The notes under the pieces were generated by a model, which worked only from the letters and a program-made list of their open reading frames with translations, searched no databases and was not told where the DNA came from. This document shows, one piece after another, positions 1-5,930 of a DNA stretch of 6,535 bases. The DNA lies in contig JAOTYS010000262.1 of assembly GCA_029861795.1 (NCBI GenBank), forward strand, positions 1-6,535, in the 5' to 3' direction. The DNA comes from Gammaproteobacteria bacterium (lineage in GTDB: Bacteria; Pseudomonadota; Gammaproteobacteria; Arenicellales; JAOTYS01). The stretch's first letter is position 1. Every line of letters starts with the position of its first letter. Position numbers and translations under genes: made by a program.

Positions 1-138
1 GCCTGCATATGCTTTTGTCGTTAACAAGCTGCCTGGTGCAGCGATAGCGATACCAAGAGCGGCCGACTGTTTTAGAAAATCCCGTCTGGTAATCTCTCCA
101 TTTTCCAGCTGCATGCGTAGTTTATCTATGTCTTTCAT
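1..138 (-). CDS. Tat-exported protein, probably ABC transporter solute-binding protein (N-terminal part only)
   Basis: Reading leftward from ATG at 138-136, 46 codons stay open to the window edge, so the gene is cut off. The peptide begins MKDIDKLRMQLENGEITRRD and continues FLKQSAALGIAIAAPGSLL. TRRDFLK at residues 17-23 is a textbook twin-arginine motif (S/T-R-R-x-F-L-K), followed by a hydrophobic stretch and a likely signal-peptidase site after about residue 45 (AYA-G). The leader of about 16 charged residues ending GEITRRDF is characteristic of family 5 (peptide/nickel-type) ABC substrate-binding proteins, which capture ligands in the periplasm. That assignment rests on the leader alone; another Tat-exported enzyme is possible. 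The start is supported by a strong Shine-Dalgarno. It lies 112 bp downstream of the rhodanese gene on the same strand, so co-transcription is possible. Confidence 0.72.
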   Translation of the reverse strand, partial: MKDIDKLRMQLENGEITRRDFLKQSAALGIAIAAPGSLLTTKAYAG

Positions 139-250
139 GTCTCCTCCTGTGAGGTTGGATTATGTTCTTGGCTCATTTTGGAATATGAAAAAGCCTTAAT
201 GGGGTCTATTTGTTTACGATATCTTGGCGACAATATTGACAGTCCCTGTA
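139..250. other. Spacer between rhodanese gene and Tat-signal gene
   Basis: This 112-bp stretch has no gene. It contains the 8-bp palindrome CAATATTG at 231-238 just after the rhodanese stop codon. I see no GC-rich stem followed by a T-run on the minus strand, so there is no clear terminator, and readthrough from the rhodanese gene into the transporter gene is possible. No convincing -35/-10 pair was found. Confidence 0.5.
141..148 (-). promoter_or_regulatory. Strong ribosome binding site for the Tat-signal gene
   Basis: On the minus strand the bases before the ATG at 138 read ACAGGAGGAGACATG. AGGAGG sits a few nucleotides upstream of the start and is the best Shine-Dalgarno in the window. 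It fixes the start at 138 rather than the in-frame internal ATG at residue 9. Confidence 0.75.
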
Positions 251-1882
251 TTAGGGTGGCATGACAAATCGAAGGGATTGGTCCTGTTTAAACTGTCGGT
301 ACAGTCCATTGCGCCATGCGATGTTGCGCCGGTATCTCTCATGCATCAACTCTTCATCCATCTCCGGCGTTTCGATAAAGTTTTGATCCACATCGTCAAT
401 GTATCCAAGATGCTGCTTCAGTCCTGTTTCAATTTCCAGACCGGCAGTGCGCCAGGCTTCATTACCACCGTTTAGTACTTTTATGGGTAGGTTGGTGTGC
501 TGTCTGAGATCGTCGGCGGCGAGCCGGGCGAGACGGCCGCTGACACTGGTGAATACGATATGTTCTATATGATCAGGTAACGTGAAATCTTTCGAGAGTT
601 GAGATCGAGATGCCCAAACAGAATCAGGAATATGGGCTCTTCGATAATATTCACTAGGTGAAAAATCAATAACAATCATATTCCCTAGTAGCAGCTGGCT
701 TGCCAGTTCGCTTGGCGATATGGTTACCACATTCAGTTGCTCGATCTCCGGGTAATAGTCTGGTTCTGGTCCTGCCACAAGTGGTTGTGTGTTTTTCCAA
801 TCCCTCACAATCACAACATCAGACCAGCCCAGTTGTTGCATCCAGCTTGCCGTAATCTCAGCCCGCGCACAGTCTGCATCCGCTAGCAACCCCAGACGTG
901 CGTGTCGCGTGGCGAGATGGTCGATGGTCATACCGGCGAGTTCACCACCGGGAATCGATATTGCGTCAGGATAGTGACCATCGAGATATTCCTGCCCACT
1001 GCGCACATCAATCAGGTAGCAGGTACGATGGGGGTTTTCTCGGCGCCATTGAATGAGCTGCTCAGGAGTGAAATAGGTGAGATTAAATCGGCGTGCAAGT
1101 TGTTTTGCGGCGTTTGCTGCGAACTCTTTCGCCGTCGGAGAGATATCCGCTCGCGCAATGGTTTGATTGTTCGCTAACTCGCCTCCGGCCAGCACCCATC
1201 CTCTGGTGCCGTCGCGTAGAGAGAACACCGGGTTCGCAATCGCACAGTTCAGCAATCCCTGGGCGCCCAGTGCGGCCCGGGTGATGCCTGCACAATGCAC
1301 GACTACTTGGGTTGTCGGATCTGGCGCAAGGTCAGGTATGCGATGCACCACCTCGGCGGCGGGGACGCTGATGGAGTTAGGTAGGCTGTTGGCGGCGTGT
1401 TCACTTTCGGCGCGGGTATCTATCACCACGGTGTCCTCGCACGCATTCAGTTTGGCTATTAATTCATCGGCCGTGATCACCGGTGTTTGATAATGTTCCT
1501 CGATAAAGGAACCGAAAGAATGGGCAATCACATAATTGCCGTCGATCAGACTATAGCCCGCCCTAGACCAGGCCTGAATTCCTCCCCGCAGAATATGGAG
1601 GTTGTCGTAACCCATTTTCGCCAAGGTGGCTGATGCGCGCTCAGCGACACCGTCGTCGTCATCGCATAGCACGATTCGGGTTTGCGCTCTCGGTATAAAA
1701 CGTCGGATACGTAATTCCAACCGTGACAAAGGCAGATTGGTGGCGAGCCACAGATGTCCCACCGCAAAGGCCGCGGCTTCCCTCACATCCAGCAATGCCA
1801 TTTCTTTCTTATCGCCGAGCATCCCCTGTAATGAAGTTGCATCGACGTAACTTACCACTGGTGCTCGTGTTGTTGGATTCAT
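251..1882 (-). CDS. Four-domain rhodanese-like sulfurtransferase
   Basis: Rhodaneses move sulfane sulfur (from thiosulfate, mercaptopyruvate or persulfides) via a persulfide on an active-site cysteine; this one has no signal peptide and is probably cytoplasmic. Numbering from the GTG at 1981, four tandem rhodanese domains lie at about residues 44-143, 167-268, 303-400 and 419-515, each with a LLDVRE- or VIDTRAE-like entry and a GG-x-x-AW-like exit (ILRGGIQAW, VLNGGNEAW). Domain 1 has IVLCDDDDG (Cys106) and domain 2 has VVVHCAGITRA (Cys230). Domain 3 has LLADADCARA, with Ala at the expected Cys position and a Cys four residues later. Domain 4 has IVFTSVSGRLA, with Thr/Ser. A basic tail of about 60 residues follows. 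I chose ATG at 1882 (residue 34) because homology-like sequence begins just after it; the ORF is open back to GTG 1981, and no start has a good Shine-Dalgarno. The exact substrate is unknown. Confidence 0.88.
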   Translation of the reverse strand: MNPTTRAPVVSYVDATSLQGMLGDKKEMALLDVREAAAFAVGHLWLATNLPLSRLELRIRRFIPRAQTRIVLCDDDDGVAERASATLAKMGYDNLHILRGGIQAWSRAGYSLIDGNYVIAHSFGSFIEEHYQTPVITADELIAKLNACEDTVVIDTRAESEHAANSLPNSISVPAAEVVHRIPDLAPDPTTQVVVHCAGITRAALGAQGLLNCAIANPVFSLRDGTRGWVLAGGELANNQTIARADISPTAKEFAANAAKQLARRFNLTYFTPEQLIQWRRENPHRTCYLIDVRSGQEYLDGHYPDAISIPGGELAGMTIDHLATRHARLGLLADADCARAEITASWMQQLGWSDVVIVRDWKNTQPLVAGPEPDYYPEIEQLNVVTISPSELASQLLLGNMIVIDFSPSEYYRRAHIPDSVWASRSQLSKDFTLPDHIEHIVFTSVSGRLARLAADDLRQHTNLPIKVLNGGNEAWRTAGLEIETGLKQHLGYIDDVDQNFIETPEMDEELMHERYRRNIAWRNGLYRQFKQDQSLRFVMPP

Positions 1883-1982
1883 AGTCCAATCGCAATACAC
1901 ATGGAGAAATCTTTGTGTGCATCGGCGTAGTTTTCGACATAGGCTGATCGGCTCAACCCAGTCTTCAATTTGGCATCGCACA

Positions 1983-2323
1983 TCTGGTCATGTTTTGTTT
2001 GATTAAGAGGCAAATCGGAGTGAGGGTGGAACCAGATCATCGCCGGCTAATCATTTGCTAGTCATTCTCCTCAGAGCCTATGTTAGCTCCGATTCAGCCT
2101 GAATAAAATTGGCCTGTGGTATGCAAAAATGATGCTTGAGCCTCTCCCCAGCCTTCAGCGCTCCCTTAGATACCGATTTCTCCTAAACACTCACAAAGCC
2201 TATGTATTCTGACGCTATATGATCTCGAAATTGAGCAGCACTTACACCAAGATTGTAAGTGTGACTATGGCACCGCATAGCACCACTCTTTACGCCTACG
2301 AAACAGCGCAACCAGCTCTACGC
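1983..2323. other. Gene-free region upstream of the rhodanese gene
   Basis: About 340 bp (440 bp if the rhodanese starts at 1882) without a credible gene on either strand. It separates the stop of the LLM oxidoreductase gene from the rhodanese gene and so should hold the end of one transcript and the promoter of the next. The visible structure is a perfect 8-bp inverted repeat (2239-2261) and, beside it, a 5-bp inverted repeat (CTATG at 2265-2269 with CATAG at 2276-2280). No stem followed by a T-run was found for the minus strand, and I could not settle on a promoter. Confidence 0.55.
2239..2261. repeat. Perfect 8-bp inverted repeat (possible operator or hairpin)
   Basis: CACTTACA at 2239-2246 and TGTAAGTG at 2254-2261 are exact reverse complements around a 7-base centre (CCAAGAT). 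The 15-bp centre-to-centre symmetry and AT-rich arms resemble a dimeric-repressor operator more than an intrinsic terminator, since no T-run follows on either strand. It lies 62 bp beyond the LLM gene stop and about 260-360 bp ahead of the rhodanese start. Which gene it serves, if any, is unknown. Confidence 0.45.
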
Positions 2324-3337
2324 TCAAGTCTGAAGAGTTGGTAGGACCTGCTTTCCAAGTACGTCAATCAATTCGCTCAAGTTCCTACCACGCGCGGGAA
2401 ACGGCCAAAGCGCAGCCTGGTGAAACCCAAGCTCGCGTATTTCAGCGAGCTTATCGACCACCTCCGTCACGGTGCCCGCCAGTGAGAATTGATCCAGTAG
2501 TTCATCTGGAATTAATGCTCCTAGTTCTGCCATTTGCGTACGATCGAATCGATAGGCGTGGGAATCCATGAAGTCCCGGGCCTCTTTCGGCAGTTGCACG
2601 CCAATATGTTCCAGGATCTCTCGACTACCACACATCGCAACGGCAACACCAATACGAACTGCATCGCGGGCAGCTTCCCGGTCAGGCGCAACGCTAGTAT
2701 ACAACCAAGATATCTTGTGCAACGCATCAAGCCGCCTGCCCGCTTTTCCAGCACCGCGGTTAACATGTTTCAGACTCCAAGCGATTCCAGCTTCGGTAGC
2801 GTGGCTCGCGATGACGACGCCGTCCGCAACAGCACCGGCCGCCTGCAACACTCGTGGACCTCGACCCGCAACGTAAATTGGCATGCGTCTGGTCGGCGTG
2901 AAGTCCAGCTGGCCGGGACCGAATTGAATTATCTCTCCCTCAAACATCACATCACGCTCACCCGCGGTGAGTCGATTCATCAATTCAATCGCCTCGCGAA
3001 TTGCTAACGCAGGCCTGTGGCGGCGTATGCCAAGCTCGCCAAATCCACTAATGCCGGCCCCCATGCCGAGTGTGAATCGTTCGCCACTCAATTCGTCCAA
3101 AGTGGCGCCCGCAACCGCGGTTAGTGCAGGATGGCGAATGAAAGGATCGGTCACCATGCAACCAATACGTAGGTAATCGCTGTGATCTGCGGCCAGAGTC
3201 ATGTTGACGAATACGTCCCGATGGAATCGCTCATCAGTGAACCACGCCATGTCGAACCCAAGTGTTTCAAGTTGTTTGACAAGCTCGATCAGTTGTTGTG
3301 GCCGGTGCTCCCCGACAATGCCAATTCCAAACTTCAT
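2324..3337 (-). CDS. LLM-class (luciferase-like, Mer-type) flavin/F420-dependent oxidoreductase
   Basis: This 337-residue cytoplasmic protein has the bacterial-luciferase TIM-barrel fold and matches the Mer-like branch (methylenetetrahydromethanopterin reductase family), which uses F420 or FMN to oxidise or reduce diverse substrates. Visible marks in order are FGIGIVGE at 3-10, GFDMAWFTDERF at 27-38, IGCMVTDPFIRHP at 58-70 (the Mer-type 'T-x-P-x-x-RHP' strand and loop that packs against the deazaflavin), ERFTLGMGAG at 86-95, and MPIYVAGRGPRVLQAAGAVADG at 152-173, the usual phosphate-binding segment. Length is normal for the family. ATG at 3337 is supported by GGAG about 10 nt upstream (3348-3351) and by the family's usual beginning at this strand. 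It follows the SGNH-like gene by 90 bp on the same strand and may share its transcript, although its chemistry suggests no direct role in acylation. The cofactor and substrate cannot be told from the sequence. Confidence 0.88.
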   Translation of the reverse strand: MKFGIGIVGEHRPQQLIELVKQLETLGFDMAWFTDERFHRDVFVNMTLAADHSDYLRIGCMVTDPFIRHPALTAVAGATLDELSGERFTLGMGAGISGFGELGIRRHRPALAIREAIELMNRLTAGERDVMFEGEIIQFGPGQLDFTPTRRMPIYVAGRGPRVLQAAGAVADGVVIASHATEAGIAWSLKHVNRGAGKAGRRLDALHKISWLYTSVAPDREAARDAVRIGVAVAMCGSREILEHIGVQLPKEARDFMDSHAYRFDRTQMAELGALIPDELLDQFSLAGTVTEVVDKLAEIRELGFHQAALWPFPARGRNLSELIDVLGKQVLPTLQT

Positions 3338-3427
3338 GCGGTCGAATCTCCAGGATCAATCATGCGGTTTCCGGGGGGCTGTTCTATTCTGCGCCTCGCT
3401 CTCTGCGCGCGCCATTCATACCGCCAC

Positions 3428-4510
3428 TTACCAACGACGAAAGCTCGCGTTCTCCTCATCGGTCAGTACACCCATTGCGATCAGATCCACCAATTGCGAA
3501 GCCACCGGCACGGTATAGTGTTTGTGGTCCCAATAGTTCTCATCGCGCGTGGTGATGCTCGAATGAATCATGAAATCTAACATCCGTGCGTTGTCGTGCG
3601 CCTTGAACGTCTCTGCGATGCGTCGTTTACACTCATTCCATTTTACCGCCTCGAAAGAGCCAGGGGCTGGCTGGAAATAATAGTGATACGGCACGAAGAA
3701 GGCGACCTTCACTGTCTCGTCGCTCAATTGGTCTAGCATGTTTGAGAGCAACTCGATGGCTGGGAATTCCAACGCCGCAATTGTCTCAGGTGCAACGACC
3801 ACGGGTGGATCCACCGGAGCCTTCTCCAAAGGTTGTTCCGACTTGTAGATATTGCGCCGCGCCTTTGCAATGTCATATTCATCCATGGGATTGGTGAAGA
3901 CTGTGTAACCATCGAGTCCAAATTGGTAACTACCGACGCCTATCAAATGTAGGAATTGTCTCCACGCATGTCGGAGCACACGCCCATTGTATGGCAAAAC
4001 ATCGTTGTAAGAATCTTCATCGTACATCCACGTCGGGAAGTCTCCGGCAGATCTAGGCGGGATGAACTTGACAAAAAATTGCTTGGCACACCAAGTGAAA
4101 TCAATGCCAAAGATTACTGTCCTTGCATTGGCATGATGACGTGCGAAGACGCCGAATATCCGGGATTGCTCGTAAGCCGAGGCCGCGTCTAGCCCGAGAT
4201 TTACAAAAGATCCCCCTAGCACTTCGTTCAGACGGCGGGGTTCCAGTAGGCGGATGTTCGAAGTGCCGATGATTGCACTGTCAAAGTATGGCTTTCGTGC
4301 TAATGCCGGATGGAAGAAACGTTGCTGATCGTCGACTGGGACCCGCGCAGCAGGAATAGACAACGGCAAGGAATCGTAAGGATCTACGACTAGTATGAAG
4401 ACGTATCCACCCAAAAAGAGCGTGATCAAGGAAAATGCTAGGAGCCTAAAGAAAGACAACCAACTATGTCTAGAACTGAAAATAGATAAACTCCGAGTAG
4501 ACATCATCAC
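3428..4510 (-). CDS. Membrane-anchored SGNH/AlgX-AlgJ-like protein, MBOAT partner
   Basis: A 360-residue protein with a short basic N-terminus, one hydrophobic segment at about residues 18-42 (a signal anchor), and a periplasmic domain. The domain shows SGNH-hydrolase-like landmarks: SAIIGTSNIR at 78-87, where Ser84 is the likely nucleophile; SFVNLGLDAASAYEQ at 101-115, with the conserved Asn/Gly block; IFGIDFTW at 133-140; and NYWDHKHYT at 325-333, which offers Asp328 with His331 (or His329) as the catalytic pair. Proteins of this layout are the usual partners of MBOAT acyltransferases (compare AlgJ/AlgX with AlgI, PatB with PatA) and transfer or remove O-acetyl groups on glycans. The gene starts inside the MBOAT gene (41-nt overlap), with GAGG and AGG upstream of three consecutive ATG codons (4510, 4507, 4504), so translational coupling is likely. 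Overall similarity to named families is weak, and the acceptor polymer is unknown. Confidence 0.72.
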   Translation of the reverse strand: MMMSTRSLSIFSSRHSWLSFFRLLAFSLITLFLGGYVFILVVDPYDSLPLSIPAARVPVDDQQRFFHPALARKPYFDSAIIGTSNIRLLEPRRLNEVLGGSFVNLGLDAASAYEQSRIFGVFARHHANARTVIFGIDFTWCAKQFFVKFIPPRSAGDFPTWMYDEDSYNDVLPYNGRVLRHAWRQFLHLIGVGSYQFGLDGYTVFTNPMDEYDIAKARRNIYKSEQPLEKAPVDPPVVVAPETIAALEFPAIELLSNMLDQLSDETVKVAFFVPYHYYFQPAPGSFEAVKWNECKRRIAETFKAHDNARMLDFMIHSSITTRDENYWDHKHYTVPVASQLVDLIAMGVLTDEENASFRRW

Positions 4511-5852
4511 CTAACCTCAAATATAAGATCCATAAACAGGTAGCGATGAGCGGCGCCCAAACTGGGCGGGATTTCAGAACGTCAAAAGCCAGTCTCTGGC
4601 TGGTTGGTCCAACCAAAGCGGGTATCAACGCCAGCGCCACGAACCACCGATGTGGTTGGTCAAAGACTTCAAGCGACAGCCCATTGAGGGCCACCATGGA
4701 GGCGGTAATGGCGTGAGCAGTTGCGATGCTGTCAGCCCGAAACAAAACCCAACCGAATACCACGAAAGTCATCGTGAGCAACCACGCAATTGCCTGGGGT
4801 AGGTGAACCGGAAACCGGGCGAATAAATGATTCACCACCACAGCGATGCCGTGTAATCCTCCCCACAGTACAAAAGTCCACGCGGCGCCATGCCATAGAC
4901 CGCCCAGCAAGAAAGTGATTTGGAGTGCAATCGCCTCCCGCATTCTGCCGCGTCTACTTCCACCTAGAGGAACATAGACGTAGTCTCTTAAGAAACGTGA
5001 CAACGTCATGTGCCAACGACGCCAAAACTCTCGTATGGATGTCGCCAGATAGGGCGCATTAAAGTTTATCGGTAATGCAAAACCAAACAGCAATGCCAAT
5101 CCAATTGCCATATCGGAGTAGCCCGAGAAATCAAAATACAACTGCAACGAATAAGCCCCGGCTGCGAGCCACGACTCAGCAAAGGTAAGTATTTCACCGT
5201 TGGCTGCGCGATCAAATAAAGGCGTTGCAATCTCTGCCAGCCTATCCGCGATTACAACCTTCTTGGTCAATCCGATTAGTAACAGTGTCGCACCCCTGGA
5301 TAGACGTTCATGCGCCCCATCCCGACACGGGTCTAGTTCAAACTGTCCAAGAATCTCGTTGTGACGCACGATCGGTCCAGCGATCAACTGCGGGAAGAAA
5401 GTAACGTATAGAAAGTATCTGGAAGGCGGATAGATCGGAGCCACCCCTCTATGCAGGTCGACGAGATACGAGATTTGTTGGAATGTGAAGAAACTGATCC
5501 CTAATGGTAAGATGATGTTCCAGGATTCAAACTCCCCATCCACCAAAAAGGCGAGGTTCTCCGCAAAGAAGTTGGCGTACTTAAAAATGCCGATGACAAG
5601 AAGATTTAGCGCGACCCCTAAAATCACGAATCGCCTTTGATCTCGCTTGCGATATAGACTGGCAAATAGCCAATTGAAAACCACCGAACCCAGCAGCAGC
5701 GGGATGAATCGAATATCCCAGTAACCATAAAAAACCAAAGACGCACATATAAGCAAGCAAATCCGCACCCGGGGAGATCGAGAAAACAGATAGTAAAGTG
5801 CTACCGTGATCGGCAAGAAAAGTAGCAAGAACGCTTGTGAATTAAACAGCAT
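4470..5852 (-). CDS. MBOAT-family O-acyltransferase (AlgI/DltB-like)
   Basis: A 460-residue polytopic inner-membrane protein with many hydrophobic segments. It begins MLFNSQAFLLLFLPITVALY, the standard opening of the bacterial AlgI-like family. Other family marks are WNIILPLGISFFTFQQISYL at 111-130, FFPQLIAGPIVR at 152-163, LQLYFDFSGYSDMAIG at 236-251, FNAPYLATSIREFWRRWHMT at 264-283 with conserved His281, and LLGGLWHGAAWTF at 315-327 with the invariant catalytic His321. Such proteins carry an activated acyl group (usually acetyl) through the membrane for transfer to an exopolysaccharide, peptidoglycan or teichoic acid; AlgI acts on alginate and PatA on peptidoglycan. Length is slightly below AlgI and within the family range. 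Its 3' end overlaps the SGNH-like gene, confirming a paired unit. The start at 5852 has only a weak AGAG upstream. No glycan polymerase or alginate genes are visible, so the polymer modified cannot be stated. Confidence 0.93.
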   Translation of the reverse strand: MLFNSQAFLLLFLPITVALYYLFSRSPRVRICLLICASLVFYGYWDIRFIPLLLGSVVFNWLFASLYRKRDQRRFVILGVALNLLVIGIFKYANFFAENLAFLVDGEFESWNIILPLGISFFTFQQISYLVDLHRGVAPIYPPSRYFLYVTFFPQLIAGPIVRHNEILGQFELDPCRDGAHERLSRGATLLLIGLTKKVVIADRLAEIATPLFDRAANGEILTFAESWLAAGAYSLQLYFDFSGYSDMAIGLALLFGFALPINFNAPYLATSIREFWRRWHMTLSRFLRDYVYVPLGGSRRGRMREAIALQITFLLGGLWHGAAWTFVLWGGLHGIAVVVNHLFARFPVHLPQAIAWLLTMTFVVFGWVLFRADSIATAHAITASMVALNGLSLEVFDQPHRWFVALALIPALVGPTSQRLAFDVLKSRPVWAPLIATCLWILYLRLGDDVYSEFIYFQF

Positions 5853-5882
5853 CGAGCGTTAGACTCTTTCAGTCGATCCTTG

Positions 5883-5911
5883 TTAACAATCAGCTAGCCG
5901 CGAATTATGAC
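5883..5911 (+). promoter_or_regulatory. Candidate sigma70 promoter of the serine hydrolase gene
   Basis: TTAACA (5883-5888, five of six matches to TTGACA), a 17-base spacer, and TATGAC (5906-5911, four of six matches to TATAAT). Transcription would begin about 7 bases later, at or next to the ATG at 5918, so the message would be leaderless. This fits the absence of a Shine-Dalgarno before that ATG. It is a pattern match only. Confidence 0.4.
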
Positions 5912-5930
5912 TGACCGATGATCGTTTCAA
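5904..5930 (-). promoter_or_regulatory. Candidate divergent promoter of the MBOAT operon
   Basis: On the minus strand TTGAAA (5930-5925, five of six to consensus) precedes CATAAT (5909-5904, five of six) with a short 15-base spacer. Its -10 box overlaps the -10 box of the rightward candidate promoter, so the two would compete for polymerase. The expected start near 5897 leaves a leader of about 45 nt. The short spacer makes this weaker than the matches alone suggest. Confidence 0.28.

Noticed and set aside
231..238. Palindrome CAATATTG after the rhodanese stop codon
   Set aside because: Eight AT-rich bases with an imperfect extension are expected by chance, and there is no loop or T-run to make a terminator.
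224..475. Rightward open frame of 83 codons over the end of the rhodanese gene
   Set aside because: It lies antisense within clear rhodanese coding sequence, has no Shine-Dalgarno and no recognisable motifs.
2051..2071. AGGAG followed by ATG ACT AGC AAA TGA on the minus strand, as a possible leader peptide
   Set aside because: The Shine-Dalgarno is only one base from the ATG, too close to work, and the peptide is four residues with no regulatory codon pattern.
2534..3007. Rightward open frame of 157 codons
   Set aside because: It is antisense to the strongly supported LLM oxidoreductase gene; its composition is that of an antisense shadow and it shows no motif.
3338..3427. GC-rich stretch between SGNH and LLM genes as a terminator
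   Set aside because: There are GCGC and GGGGGG runs, but I found no stable stem followed by a T-run on the minus strand.
3182..3580. Rightward open frame of 132 codons spanning the 90-bp gap between the LLM and SGNH genes
   Set aside because: Most of it is antisense to two real genes, it has no plausible ribosome site, and its translation is Cys/Arg/His-rich low-information sequence.
5907..5921. Mini-ORF ATG ACT GAC CGA TGA overlapping the hydrolase start (ATGA)
   Set aside because: It codes four residues, has no Shine-Dalgarno, and its ATG falls inside the candidate -10 box, so it would probably not be transcribed.
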